NCBI RefSeq assembly: GCF_000025885.1
Contig: NC_014011.1
Coordinates: 1,178,001-1,242,000, forward strand
From: Aminobacterium colombiense DSM 12261
Lineage (GTDB): Bacteria; Synergistota; Synergistia; Synergistales; Aminobacteriaceae
Length of the DNA stretch: 64,000 bases
Direction of reading: 5' to 3'
Shown: positions 42,302 to 50,820 of the stretch, piece after piece
Layout: every line of letters begins with the position of its first letter
Numbering within the stretch: position 1 is the first letter of the stretch
Notes under the pieces: model-generated
What the model was told of the DNA's origin: nothing
Seen by the model: the letters and a program-made list of their open reading frames with translations, nothing else
The model's database searches: none
Made by a program: the position numbers and the translations under genes

Positions 42302-43452
42302 AGGGCCACCACCTCCGGCGTTACCGTGATTACGAGTTCAGTTTCATCGTTGGTGAACTCCCGGCTCTTGAAGAGTTCGCCAATAATGGGAATATCCCCT
42401 AATAAGGGTATCTTTTTAACGAGCTTTGACTGCTTATTGTCGAGAAGGCCTCCAACCACAAGGGATTCGTTGTGGCCAAGGCGCACTTTGTTGGCAATTT
42501 TTCTTGTTCGTATGGCGGGAATCTTAATGCCCTGGGTTTCAATGGCATTCTCCCAATCTATTTCGCTCACTTCGGCTTCAAAAGTCAGCCAGATCTCGCC
42601 GATTCCGTCAAGTTCGGGGGTAAATTTCATAATGACACCATAGGGCTTCCATTCAATCTTGATTTCGTTGTTATCTACACCTACCGGCACGGGAATTTCC
42701 CCGCCAACATTAAGGGAAGCCTCTTCGCCACTCAATGTAGTAAGATAGGGCCTGCTTAAGATCTTCGCCTCTTTGTTCTCAACAAGGGCATTGATCCAGG
42801 CATTGATTTTGGCAGAATAGTGAGCGCCTTTAGTGTAATCGAGCATATGGCCTGTGTCGGGCGTTAAATCAAAAATCCCCCAGAAAGTACCCTCCTGACC
42901 TTCAAGACGTTTCATGCCAAGGGCATCGCCATCCTTCTTCTTCACTTCCATCACCACGGCCCTCAGCTTTATCTGGGGAGCGCTATCCACTTCGAGAAGA
43001 TTTATAACCTTTTCGCCAAAAGCACCGGCAATGGCCACTGCGCGAAGCCTGTCCCGAGGGGTTTTTACCTTTCCCTCGAGGACTACGGCGCCTCCCCGAA
43101 CTGTAACATCTATGTTTTCGGCTTGAAGCAGCTCCTTAAGTTCCCAGGAAGGGGCCTCTATGGAAGGGTGGACAAGAATTTTCTCCATATGCATGCCCGC
43201 GGCATCCCAGACAATAAGGGCCGCACCCCCTTCTACCTTGCCTGTGAGCAGTACCTGGTTGTTATCAAGGGGAATGGCATCAAGCACGTCTGGATTTCCC
43301 ACCGACATTCGCTTGACATTCTGGTATTTCAGCACCGCGCTGTCGCCCACATCAAGATGATAGGTAGCCGCCAATACAGGAAGGGCGCCCACCACAACTG
43401 TTAAAAACACAACGGCAAAAAACACCCATAGTTTTCTTTTAAGGCAAGCCAT
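42298..43452 (-). CDS. cpaC: Tad pilus outer-membrane secretin (RcpA/CpaC)
   Basis: The secretin forms the outer-membrane channel. It has a signal peptide (1-28), an N-terminal pilus domain (YHLDVGDSAVLKYQNVKRM), a BON-like part and the secretin domain with LNVGGEIPVP and VRLGHNESLVVGGLL, ending PLLGDIPIIGELFKSRE. At 384 residues it is compact. It starts in an ATGA overlap with cpaB. Confidence 0.94.
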   Translation of the reverse strand: MACLKRKLWVFFAVVFLTVVVGALPVLAATYHLDVGDSAVLKYQNVKRMSVGNPDVLDAIPLDNNQVLLTGKVEGGAALIVWDAAGMHMEKILVHPSIEAPSWELKELLQAENIDVTVRGGAVVLEGKVKTPRDRLRAVAIAGAFGEKVINLLEVDSAPQIKLRAVVMEVKKKDGDALGMKRLEGQEGTFWGIFDLTPDTGHMLDYTKGAHYSAKINAWINALVENKEAKILSRPYLTTLSGEEASLNVGGEIPVPVGVDNNEIKIEWKPYGVIMKFTPELDGIGEIWLTFEAEVSEIDWENAIETQGIKIPAIRTRKIANKVRLGHNESLVVGGLLDNKQSKLVKKIPLLGDIPIIGELFKSREFTNDETELVITVTPEVVAL

Positions 43453-44318
43453 CAGCGAGACCTCCCATCAGGAGATACAGTTACTGTGGATACATTTCCA
43501 GGTTGTATCATTTCTATTTTCCAACCTTGAGGAACAGCCCTGACGCTTCTTTTCGCAGCCGGTTTTGGAGGGGCAGATTGGGCTGCTGCCTTCTGAGGCT
43601 CAGGAGAAACTTCAGGCCCCTTATAGACCACTGCGGGAGTCAAAGTCTCTTCATTGGCAGGACGCAGGGCCAGCCATACGCTTCCCAGGCTCTGGGCCCA
43701 TGCGGCTACTGCTGCCTCTTCAGGAGAAACTTCTACCACAGCTGACCTGGCGAGCATTTCTTTTTCTTTCGTTCCCTCTTTTTCCTCTTTTCGGGTGAGA
43801 ACGCCGCCAAGGGCAAGAACTTTCACCCGTGAGAGAAGAAGGCGGGAAGTGGGGCTCACCGCATCTTTTTCACGATAGACATGGAATACATCAACGTAAT
43901 CCCCCGGACGAAGGAGCCCTCCCGCCGCTATCACTTCATCAATGGGCAAGGCAATGGCCACGCGCCCATCAGGAAGCTGGAAGGCCACTCCCAATTTTTC
44001 AGGATCTAAAGAAAGTTTGCCTTTAAGAACAGGGTCTCCTTCAGAAAGGGCCAGCATAGATGCCTTTCCAACCACTTCATCAAGAGACAGAACCTCACCT
44101 GTCGGAATGCTGCTTCGTGGCATGCGAACAACTTTCACGTCTTCTGCCGTGATAATAGAAAAAGCATCCTTGGGACGTGCGGCCACTACCACAGAAACAA
44201 GCTCTCTTTCAGCCCGGGCTATCTTTAATTTATAGCTGCGTATCTGCTGATATACCAAAAGCCCCGCCATAATTCCCAACAACAGAGAAACGATTAAAAA
44301 AATGCCGCGTTTTTTCAC
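43452..44318 (-). CDS. cpaB: Tad pilus assembly protein CpaB/RcpC
   Basis: CpaB links the secretin to the inner membrane. It has an N-terminal membrane helix, a SAF domain starting VVVAARPKDAFSIITAEDVK, and the RcpC part with DGRVAIALPIDE and LLRPGDYVDVFHVY. A C-terminal Pro/Ala-rich stretch (about 235-260) may span peptidoglycan. It has 288 residues and begins 16 bases after the TadG-like gene. Confidence 0.93.
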   Translation of the reverse strand: MKKRGIFLIVSLLLGIMAGLLVYQQIRSYKLKIARAERELVSVVVAARPKDAFSIITAEDVKVVRMPRSSIPTGEVLSLDEVVGKASMLALSEGDPVLKGKLSLDPEKLGVAFQLPDGRVAIALPIDEVIAAGGLLRPGDYVDVFHVYREKDAVSPTSRLLLSRVKVLALGGVLTRKEEKEGTKEKEMLARSAVVEVSPEEAAVAAWAQSLGSVWLALRPANEETLTPAVVYKGPEVSPEPQKAAAQSAPPKPAAKRSVRAVPQGWKIEMIQPGNVSTVTVSPDGRSR

Positions 44319-44333
44319 GTCCTCACCTCACTC

Positions 44334-45323
44334 TCATTGTATTAAACTGACAGAATAGCCGCCAAACTCGGTGCTTCCTCCTCCAGAGCTGCCCGGTATA
44401 ACCCTTTCAACAAACCGCCCCACAACTCTAGAATTTTTTCCCGAGCCTTCTACTCCCTCAAGAAAGAAGCTGGCAAACCCAACCACCTCAACGGTATCCC
44501 GCCCGTGGACTTCCCAATTATCAACAATGGGAACAAGGATTAGACGAGGGCTCGCATAAAGGTCGTCTAGGTGGGAGGCATACCAATCCCACGAAATGTG
44601 ACCCGACTGGTCAAGGATATACTCTATGCCTTCTTTAATGATCTCAAGGGCAACAACATAATCGATGCCATCTTCTGTAGGGCCGGACATATTACCCGGT
44701 TCTGTCGTAATCGTATCTCCAATGGATATAACGCCATCATATCCATATTTAATTTTTTCACGGTAATTGTTCGCCCCCTTCCCCCCAAGGGCCAATGCGT
44801 GGAAATTGCCGTTGGAGGTTTCATCGTGGGGGCCTATCTTTAAAAGATATTGGTCTCCAAACACAAAATCCTGGCTCTGAATACCAAAGGGTCGAAGCCC
44901 TTTTGCTGACCCCGCGCCAGAAAGCCGTGCCGCCGCCTCTGCCAAAACGGTACTCTCGTTAACCCCTAAGATGCGGGCAAAGGTCATGGCTATAGTTTCT
45001 TGCCCTTCAACATGGCATGTATCTGCATCGGGAAAATCCACGGCGTAGGCGCCCTCGCTTTTATTGTCGCTGGCAACAGAGCCGGCAACTTGTGCGGCGC
45101 TGGCTTCCCGAAGAGCCTGGCTTGCTGATTTGTTTCCAAGCTCCCAGGCCCCCGCAAGGCTTCCCGCATCCACTGCTGTCTGAAGGCGCCAGCGAGCCAC
45201 AACAAGACGGCCATAATCAAGAGAAAGGGCACCCGCCCCAAGCAAAACCACCATGGAGGCCGCAACCCAGACCAGAACGGCTCCCCTGCTTCGCTTTAAT
45301 TCTTTTCTATTCTCTCTTCTCAT
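44334..45323 (-). CDS. TadG-like pseudopilin / Flp-associated protein
   Basis: The N-terminal Tad-associated helix reads GAVLVWVAASMVVLLGAGALSL, followed by DYGRLVVARWRLQTAVDAGSLAGA, the TadG pattern. The remaining 250 residues are periplasmic, with no VWA domain recognised. The ATG at 45323 lies 8 bases from GGAG; a GTG three codons earlier overlaps the tadE stop. Length is 329 residues. Confidence 0.85.
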   Translation of the reverse strand: MRRENRKELKRSRGAVLVWVAASMVVLLGAGALSLDYGRLVVARWRLQTAVDAGSLAGAWELGNKSASQALREASAAQVAGSVASDNKSEGAYAVDFPDADTCHVEGQETIAMTFARILGVNESTVLAEAAARLSGAGSAKGLRPFGIQSQDFVFGDQYLLKIGPHDETSNGNFHALALGGKGANNYREKIKYGYDGVISIGDTITTEPGNMSGPTEDGIDYVVALEIIKEGIEYILDQSGHISWDWYASHLDDLYASPRLILVPIVDNWEVHGRDTVEVVGFASFFLEGVEGSGKNSRVVGRFVERVIPGSSGGGSTEFGGYSVSLIQ

Positions 45324-45328
45324 AGCTA

Positions 45329-45733
45329 TCACTCCACCCTGAAAGACGCCGAAGCGTGGGCCTGCCAGTTAGAAGTCAACCCTTCTACAAAGGCCCCCAA
45401 GGGCGTCAAAAAAGCTACAGGAGCCTGCACCGTTACCACAGACTCTTTATAAGACCCTTTATCGGTCTCTGTAACATTCACAGAAACCTCTGCACTGGTC
45501 CACCGTACGGCCAGAATCTCTTCTACTCTGGATGTTACATCTGCTGCTGAACCGCCCACAGAGGCCATGCGGGCCCCTTCTCGGGCTCCTTGGTTCAGCG
45601 TAAGATACTGCTGCATTATCAACCCAAAATCTATTATCCCCATTACAAGAACAAGCAAAAGAGGCAGCACCAGCGCAAACTCAACAATAGCCTGCCCTCG
45701 GCTTCTTTTTTTCAAAACCTCTAACATCCTCAT
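45329..45733 (-). CDS. tadE: TadE-like minor pseudopilin
   Basis: TadE-type processing and helix region: RSRGQAIVEFALVLPLLLVL, where cleavage after Gly and Glu at +5 would fit prepilin processing by TadV. A 90-residue extracytoplasmic part follows. The ATG at 45733 is preceded by GGGGGT; a GTG six codons earlier overlaps the TadV stop as GTGA. About 134 residues. Confidence 0.88.
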   Translation of the reverse strand: MRMLEVLKKRSRGQAIVEFALVLPLLLVLVMGIIDFGLIMQQYLTLNQGAREGARMASVGGSAADVTSRVEEILAVRWTSAEVSVNVTETDKGSYKESVVTVQAPVAFLTPLGAFVEGLTSNWQAHASASFRVE

Positions 45734-45747
45734 CCCATCACCCCCGC

Positions 45748-46224
45748 TCACAGCAGGAGATATATTGCGTACCCAATTGCTATTGCCAGAGCATAGGGCA
45801 CTTTTTCTTTACGTCGTTCACGCCCTGACATCCAAATGCTTTTAAAAAACCTGCGTGGCCCCCCGGCGAGGGCCACCCAAAAATCTTGGAAATCCACGCG
45901 TTTTAAGGTTAGGGCAATTACCACTATCCCGCCTGCTACCGAAGAGTACAAAACCACATAGAGCGCTCCCGGCCATGCAGCCATCGCACCCGCGGCGGCC
46001 AGAAGCTTTACGTCGCCTGCGCCCATGCCTCCCAGCAGGTATGGAATTAAAAACCATCCCAGACCTATCCCGGCCCCGAATAGAGACATAGAGACAGCGC
46101 CATAAAAACTATGAAAGAGAATCGCCGCCAGCAGCAAACCATAAGTGAGCCAGTTCGGTACCTTCTTATATTTCAGATCGTAAAAGCCTGCCCAGCAAAG
46201 AACTGCCAGCGTCACCCATTCCAT
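45748..46224 (-). CDS. cpaA: Prepilin peptidase TadV/CpaA (A24 family)
   Basis: This short aspartic prepilin peptidase processes Flp pilins. Catalytic Asp residues are in CWAGFYDLKYKKVPNW and in the GGMGAGDVKLLAA (GxGD) motif. It has about six hydrophobic segments in 158 residues and no N-terminal methyltransferase domain, as usual in Tad systems. A GGAG SD lies upstream. The strong hairpin at 46244-46275 separates it from the pilin genes. Confidence 0.95.
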   Translation of the reverse strand: MEWVTLAVLCWAGFYDLKYKKVPNWLTYGLLLAAILFHSFYGAVSMSLFGAGIGLGWFLIPYLLGGMGAGDVKLLAAAGAMAAWPGALYVVLYSSVAGGIVVIALTLKRVDFQDFWVALAGGPRRFFKSIWMSGRERRKEKVPYALAIAIGYAIYLLL

Positions 46225-46243
46225 AGAATCACTCCAGTTTTAG

Positions 46244-46275
46244 AAAGAAAGGGCAGGATTCCCTGCCCTTTCTTT
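46244..46275 (-). terminator. Terminator/attenuator between the pilin genes and the assembly genes
   Basis: A perfect 14-bp stem, AAAGAAAGGGCAGG with its complement, around a 4-base loop; on the minus strand it ends in TTTCTTTC. It would let pilin mRNA accumulate above that of the machinery genes. Confidence 0.85.
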
Positions 46276-46309
46276 AAAGCACGTCGCTAAAATATTCTCC
46301 TTACGGTCA

Positions 46310-46462
46310 CTAGGGCAAAACACTGTTAGCGTTAGTGAAAAGCTGGAGAACTTTTGGGCCAATGAGAGAAAGCACTACTACAGCTGCAACAGATATTAAA
46401 GCTAGAATAACACCATACTCCGCCAATCCTTGGCCACCCTCATCCGTAAAAAAAAACAACAC
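46310..46462 (-). CDS. Second Flp-type pilin, start within or before a T9 tract
   Basis: Residues after the start read TDEGGQGLAEYGVILALI, the Flp prepilin pattern with Gly-Gln-Gly and Glu-Tyr. GPKVLQLF follows, as in the first pilin. It has 50 residues if GTG at 46462 is used, or 49 with TTG at 46459 (AGGCGG five bases upstream). No ATG is available. The codons after the start are three TTT in a run of nine T, where the first pilin has KRLRNLV, so the usual basic N-terminus is missing. Either a variant pilin or a site of slippage. Confidence 0.75.
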   Translation of the reverse strand: MLFFFTDEGGQGLAEYGVILALISVAAVVVLSLIGPKVLQLFTNANSVLP

Positions 46463-46471
46463 TACCGCCTA

Positions 46472-46633
46472 TCAGAGTTTCCCTTCGACTTCAGTGAAAA
46501 TCCCTGCGACCTTTGGACCTAAGGTTAGAAGCGCCGCAATTACAACAACCGCAATTAATGCTAAAAGGAGCCCATACTCCACCATTCCCTGGCCTTCCTC
46601 ATCTGTTACAAGGTTACGAAGTCTTTTCAACAT
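46472..46633 (-). CDS. flp: Flp-type major pilin
   Basis: The 53-residue prepilin begins MLKRLRNLVTDEEGQGMVEY, with the basic leader, Gly-Gln-Gly processing zone and Glu-Tyr of Flp pilins. A single hydrophobic helix follows (GLLLALIAVVVIAALLTLGP). TadV would cleave near Gly16. GGGAGG lies 8 bases upstream of the ATG. It is the first gene of the Tad operon, behind a TATAAT box. Confidence 0.92.
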   Translation of the reverse strand: MLKRLRNLVTDEEGQGMVEYGLLLALIAVVVIAALLTLGPKVAGIFTEVEGKL

Positions 46634-46684
46634 TTATATTACCTCCCTTATTTATTTCTGCTATATTTTTTCTACTGTACTGGG

Positions 46685-46796
46685 ATTATAATACACGTTT
46701 CATTTTAGATTTAACGGTAACTTAAGAATCATAGAGAAAAAGTGAAACTCATTAAAAAAGGGGGATTTTCCATACACTACATTGGGAAATTTTCCC
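46685..46796 (-). promoter_or_regulatory. Flp promoter region with tandem palindromic sites
   Basis: A perfect TATAAT lies at 46690-46685, but no good -35 is seen, which suggests activator dependence. Upstream are GGGAAATTTTCCC (46784-46796, perfect palindrome) and GGGGGATTTTCCA (46760-46772), 24 bases apart. They are candidate sites for the DegU-like regulator encoded next door. Confidence 0.5.
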
Positions 46797-46850
46797 GATT
46801 TTAACATAATTAAGCCTCTATTGAAATAAAACATGCCTGTCTGTTTCAAT

Positions 46851-47528
46851 TCAATTGCTTACTGCCTCTTCATCTTCTGTTGGGGGGTGTTCTGTCAATC
46901 CCCACTTCCAGGCCAGTGCGATGGCCTGGCTCTTTTCCTGCACATCCAGTTTCTTCAATATCTGGCACATATGGTTCTGTACTGTCTTGTTTGAAAGAAT
47001 CATACGCCGCCCTACCTCTCGTGAAGAAAGGCCATGGGATACCCAATAGAGAACTTCTTTTTCCTTAATTGTAAGTGTTTCAATCTTTGATTTAAATTCA
47101 GCATGGGGAGAAAAGGATTTAAGGAGCTTTGAGGCTATCAGGGGATCAACGTACCGCTCTCCGCTAGCTACCGTACGCAAGGCGTAAAGAAGCTCTGCCA
47201 AACCTGAAGATTTTAATACATACCCTTCTATCCCAGCCCTCGATACACGAGTTATCTGATTTTCAGCATCAAGGGCCGTTATAACAACAAAGGCACTTTT
47301 ACATCCTTCTTTTCGAAGAGTGGTTACCACCTCGATGCCATCGGCTCTGGGCATGCGTATATCAAGCATTACCACGTGGGGAGCGGTTTTTTTCACCACA
47401 TCTATGGCCTCAAGACCATCCCGCGCCTCACCAACAACCTCTATGTCGTCTTCCATGTCAAGAATTTTCCGGATGCTCTCCCGAAAAAGACTGTGGTCAT
47501 CGGCTAAGACAACTGTAATTTTTTTCAT
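46851..47528 (-). CDS. NarL/DegU-like response regulator
   Basis: An N-terminal receiver has Asp in VVMLDIRMPRADG and acidic LADDHS, with Lys in GYVLKSS. The C-terminal LuxR-type HTH has LTIKEKEVLYWVSHGLSSREVGRRM and NKTVQNHMCQILKKL. It has 225 residues. Its ATG overlaps the kinase stop (TAATG). Directly downstream is the Flp operon, so pilus control is the likely job. Confidence 0.93.
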   Translation of the reverse strand: MKKITVVLADDHSLFRESIRKILDMEDDIEVVGEARDGLEAIDVVKKTAPHVVMLDIRMPRADGIEVVTTLRKEGCKSAFVVITALDAENQITRVSRAGIEGYVLKSSGLAELLYALRTVASGERYVDPLIASKLLKSFSPHAEFKSKIETLTIKEKEVLYWVSHGLSSREVGRRMILSNKTVQNHMCQILKKLDVQEKSQAIALAWKWGLTEHPPTEDEEAVSN

Positions 47529-48673
47529 TACCTATCATCCTCCGGAATAGGAACACTCATTAAAATGACAGTGCCGTTGCCAGGAGAGCTATCGATAGTA
47601 AGCTTTCCTCCAAAAAGACGGAGTCGTTCTTCCATATTTGTCAGGCCGTAAGAGCCTCGTTCCTGGGCAATCGTTTTCGCCTTAGCCACATCAAAGCCCT
47701 TACCGTTATCAGCGATACGGGCGCTAAACCCATCAGACTTGGCACTGAGGCTTATATCTACTTTTTTGGCGGCGCCTCTTTGTATGGCGTTATCCAGGGC
47801 CTGATGAATAACTCTGAAAAGATTGCTTCGCAATATCATGGAGAGGCCTGTAATGTTGCCATCTGTTTGAAAAGATATATCCACGCCATATCGGTCACAA
47901 GCCTGCTTTGCATATCGTTCAAGAGCTACATCCAACCCTTCTTCAAGACCCTGTGGGTGTATCTGAAAAAGAAGGGTTCTAATATCAAAAATTGCCTCTT
48001 GCATTTGTGTTTTAACCTTACCAAGCTCTATCTGGGCTTCTTTTATTTTTCTAGCTTCTAAATATCGCTCTGCAAGCTCACAAAGCATTATGGCCCCAGA
48101 AAGCTTTTGGGCAGACCCATCGTGAAGATTGCGGGCTAAAAATCGGCTGTCAAGCTCTGCCAGGCTAAAAGCGGCAGAGAGGAGTTTTATGTTTTTTTCA
48201 GTGTCGCTGTCTGACATGGCTTTAATTCCCTGATCCTGTAAAAACTCAAGGATAAGACGAAACTTGTTTGCCATATCTTCACTTCTGCTGAGGAACTCTT
48301 TTACACCATTTTCTTCTTTTAGAAGAAAGCTTCGCTGAAGTTTCAGGTTCTGCTCGCGCTCTTGGTGAGTTGAAAGTTTTTTTCGCAACGTGTCTGCTTT
48401 TTCGTAAGCCGCGAGTTCTGCTGCGGAATCCTCTTCTTCCATGGCTTCAACAAGCTCTTGCTGGGCAGCTTTGAAGGCTGAATCAATTTTTGTTGAAGAT
48501 AGTTGAAGATAATCAATGTCTTTTTGATTGGAGTCAAGTTTTTCACGCACTTCTTTAAGTTTCAGCAACTCCTGTTGACGAATCACTGAAACATTCGACA
48601 GGTTTAACGCCACATATTTACAGACTTTATCGTAGATGCTTTTTAACTTTGCATGGAATGAATCTTCACTCAT
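47528..48673 (-). CDS. DegS-like cytoplasmic sensor histidine kinase
   Basis: There is no membrane segment. Residues about 30-150 form a long coiled coil with AAYEKADTLRKKLSTHQERE, close in pattern to the DegS sensor region. The HisKA_3 box is LARNLHDGSAQ with His184. The HATPase part has HQALDNAIQRG, IADNGKGFD and GSYGLTNMEERL. The ATG at 48673 is preferred, with GGTGGAGGAG upstream; an open frame starts six codons earlier. It has 381 residues and is co-transcribed with the response regulator. Confidence 0.93.
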   Translation of the reverse strand: MSEDSFHAKLKSIYDKVCKYVALNLSNVSVIRQQELLKLKEVREKLDSNQKDIDYLQLSSTKIDSAFKAAQQELVEAMEEEDSAAELAAYEKADTLRKKLSTHQEREQNLKLQRSFLLKEENGVKEFLSRSEDMANKFRLILEFLQDQGIKAMSDSDTEKNIKLLSAAFSLAELDSRFLARNLHDGSAQKLSGAIMLCELAERYLEARKIKEAQIELGKVKTQMQEAIFDIRTLLFQIHPQGLEEGLDVALERYAKQACDRYGVDISFQTDGNITGLSMILRSNLFRVIHQALDNAIQRGAAKKVDISLSAKSDGFSARIADNGKGFDVAKAKTIAQERGSYGLTNMEERLRLFGGKLTIDSSPGNGTVILMSVPIPEDDR

Positions 48674-48711
48674 AAAGGCTCCTCCACCCATGTAACGGGA
48701 AAATTTATCTT

Positions 48712-48740
48712 ATTTTAATAAAAATGCATTCTATATGCAA
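48712..48740 (-). promoter_or_regulatory. Promoter of the kinase/regulator pair
   Basis: TTGCAT (48740-48735), 17-base spacer and TAAAAT (48717-48712) on the minus strand. A GGGAAAATTTATC motif at 48698-48710, just downstream, resembles the Flp palindromes and may be an autoregulatory site. Confidence 0.6.
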
Positions 48741-48856
48741 GGGAAATCATACATTTTCTAGTTCTTTTTACCCAGCATACAAGGGGGTTTAATCTTTAAT
48801 AATCGGGATAATTAATCATATAAAATTTATTATATCAAGAATTTTTAGCTATGACA

Positions 48857-48889
48857 AAGGCTCCCATCATAGCAGATAATGGGAGCCTT
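48857..48889 (-). terminator. Terminator after the thiolase gene
   Basis: An 11-bp stem, AAGGCTCCCAT / ATGGGAGCCTT, with an 11-base loop. The T-run after it is poor (TTGTCAT), so termination may be partial. Between it and the kinase promoter the sequence is AT-rich with no gene seen. Confidence 0.6.
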
Positions 48890-48937
48890 GCGCGAGAAAT
48901 CACCTATTTATTAAATAGATGGGTTTAATTTTATTTT

Positions 48938-50122
48938 TTAATTTAAACGTTGCACCACTATAGCGGCAGCCTGCCCTCCTCCAATACACGCGCTTGCGAT
49001 TCCGAACTCTTTGTCGGTATTTTTAAGGGCATAGAGAAGGGTTGTCAAAATTCGGGCCCCCGATGCCCCTATAGGATGGCCGAGCGCAATAGCTCCGCCG
49101 TGTATGTTCAGTTTTTGCATGTCGAGGGGCATGACCCGATGACAGGCGATGATCTGGGCCGCAAAGGCTTCATTAATTTCGATAAGGTCCATATCGTTTA
49201 TGGTCATTTTTGCCATTTCCAGAGCTAAAGGCATGGCAAGGGTGGGAGCGATGCCGAAACGGTCCGCGTCAAGGGCAGCGCTGGCATACCCTAAGATTCG
49301 CGCCATAGGCGCGTGACCTTCGTTTTTCGCCCACTCTTCGTTTGCCACAACTACTGCGCTTCCCGCATCGCATAAAGCGGAACTGCTTCCGGCCGTGATC
49401 GTTCCCCCTTGTTTAAAAATGGCAGGGAGACGCCCAAGGGCTTCTATGGTGGTATCTTTTCTGGGTATTTCTTCGCTATCGATGGCAATTTCGCCTTTTT
49501 TTCGATCTCGAATGATAAGGGGGACGGTTTCTTCGGCAAAGAGTTTTTTTTCCATTGCTTCCACTGCTTTCATATGACTTGATAGAGCATATTCATCTTG
49601 TTCCTGCCTTGTAATGTTATATTCCTCAACAAGGCGCTCTGTCAGCGTTCCCATTAAATCTCCCGCCACAGGGCAAATAAATCCGTCCTGATGGAGTACA
49701 TCCAGCACCTTTTTTTCTCCCATTCGATGGCCCCATCGGGCTTCGGGGAGGAGGTAAGGCGTATTAGAGGCACTTTCCATGCCTCCAGCCACTCCGGCCT
49801 TAATGTCGCCAAGCCTTGCCCGGTCGGACATAAGCATAATGGTTCGCAAACTTGATCCGCAACGTTTATTCACTGTGAAGGCCGGTATGTTTTGAGGCAG
49901 GTTTGCCTTAACCATGGCAATACGGGCGGGGTTTGCTCCCACTCCGGCTTGCCAGCCATTCCCCATAATGACCTCTCCAATATCATCTGTAGCTATACCA
50001 GAACGCTTAACAGCTTCTGCAATGGCTTTTCCGCCCAGATCCGTTGCTTCAAAAGGTTTAAGGGAGCCGCCATATTTTCCGCCTGGAGTGCGGCAAGCGC
50101 TCAGAATAACAGCTTTTGTCAT
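48938..50122 (-). CDS. Acetyl-CoA acetyltransferase family thiolase
   Basis: Thiolases cleave 3-oxoacyl-CoA with CoA. The acyl-binding Cys is in VNKRCGSSLR, and the catalytic His and second Cys are in ALGHPIGASG and SACIGGGQ. NEAFAAQ is also typical. It has 394 residues from the ATG at 50122, which overlaps the CoA-transferase stop as ATGA; the frame is open far upstream but that region is inside the neighbouring gene. As the last gene of the TRAP/CoA-transferase unit it would give acetyl-CoA plus acyl-CoA in the degradative direction. Confidence 0.94.
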   Translation of the reverse strand: MTKAVILSACRTPGGKYGGSLKPFEATDLGGKAIAEAVKRSGIATDDIGEVIMGNGWQAGVGANPARIAMVKANLPQNIPAFTVNKRCGSSLRTIMLMSDRARLGDIKAGVAGGMESASNTPYLLPEARWGHRMGEKKVLDVLHQDGFICPVAGDLMGTLTERLVEEYNITRQEQDEYALSSHMKAVEAMEKKLFAEETVPLIIRDRKKGEIAIDSEEIPRKDTTIEALGRLPAIFKQGGTITAGSSSALCDAGSAVVVANEEWAKNEGHAPMARILGYASAALDADRFGIAPTLAMPLALEMAKMTINDMDLIEINEAFAAQIIACHRVMPLDMQKLNIHGGAIALGHPIGASGARILTTLLYALKNTDKEFGIASACIGGGQAAAIVVQRLN

Positions 50123-50820
50123 TTGGATGCCTCCTCGCACACTTCTTCTTCGGTTCCTTTCATCAAGCAAAGATCGCTGCTTACCTCTAACTCCATTCCC
50201 GTGTTGGCCAGCAATTCCTCGAGGTTTACACCAGGGGCTATTTCTGTTAAAACCATCCGTCCACTTTGTTTTCGAACAACACAGTATTCTGTAACTATGG
50301 TAGAAACAACCCCGGCGCCAGTAAGGGGAAGAGAGCATTTCTTGACGAGCTTGGGCCGGCCTTTTTTATCAGTGTGGGTTGTAGCAACGTAGACAGCTCT
50401 GGCACCAGTGACAAGGTCCATGGCGCCTCCCATTCCGGGAACCAGCTTGCCAGGAATCCACCAGTTTGCCAGATTCCCCTCCTGATCCACCTCCAGAGCG
50501 CCGAGTACCGTAGCATCCAGATGGCCTCCGCGAATGAGGCCAAAGCTGACTTCACTCGCCACAATAGAAGAACCGTCGATAAGGCTGAGGCCCCGTCCGC
50601 CTGCGCCAATGAAGCGCAGATCAGGCTCTTCTGGAGAGGGGCCTGCTCCAACTACACCGTTTTCAGTCTGCATGATGACCCGTACATTGTCAGGAATATA
50701 ATCTGAAACGAGTGTTGGAATACCTATGCCCAGATTGACAACCGCGCCGTTATCGAAATCAAGGGCTATCCGCTTGGCAATTCGTTCCCGTACAATCTTT
50801 TCATCAAGTTCTGGAAGCAT
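50119..50820 (-). CDS. 3-oxoacid CoA-transferase subunit B
   Basis: The catalytic Glu lies in VIMQTENGVVGAGP. NLGIGIPTLVSDYI at the N-terminus and GALEVDQEGNLANWWIPGK are family blocks. It moves CoA from acetyl-CoA or succinyl-CoA to a 3-oxoacid such as acetoacetate. ATG at 50820 has AAGGAG nine bases upstream; an ATG three codons earlier touches the SD. It overlaps subunit A. About 233 residues. Confidence 0.92.
   Translation of the reverse strand: MLPELDEKIVRERIAKRIALDFDNGAVVNLGIGIPTLVSDYIPDNVRVIMQTENGVVGAGPSPEEPDLRFIGAGGRGLSLIDGSSIVASEVSFGLIRGGHLDATVLGALEVDQEGNLANWWIPGKLVPGMGGAMDLVTGARAVYVATTHTDKKGRPKLVKKCSLPLTGAGVVSTIVTEYCVVRKQSGRMVLTEIAPGVNLEELLANTGMELEVSSDLCLMKGTEEEVCEEASK

Noticed and set aside
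50123-50338. N-terminal extension of the thiolase
   Set aside because: The extra 72 residues are out-of-frame reading of the CoA-transferase gene; the thiolase N-terminus starts at 50122.
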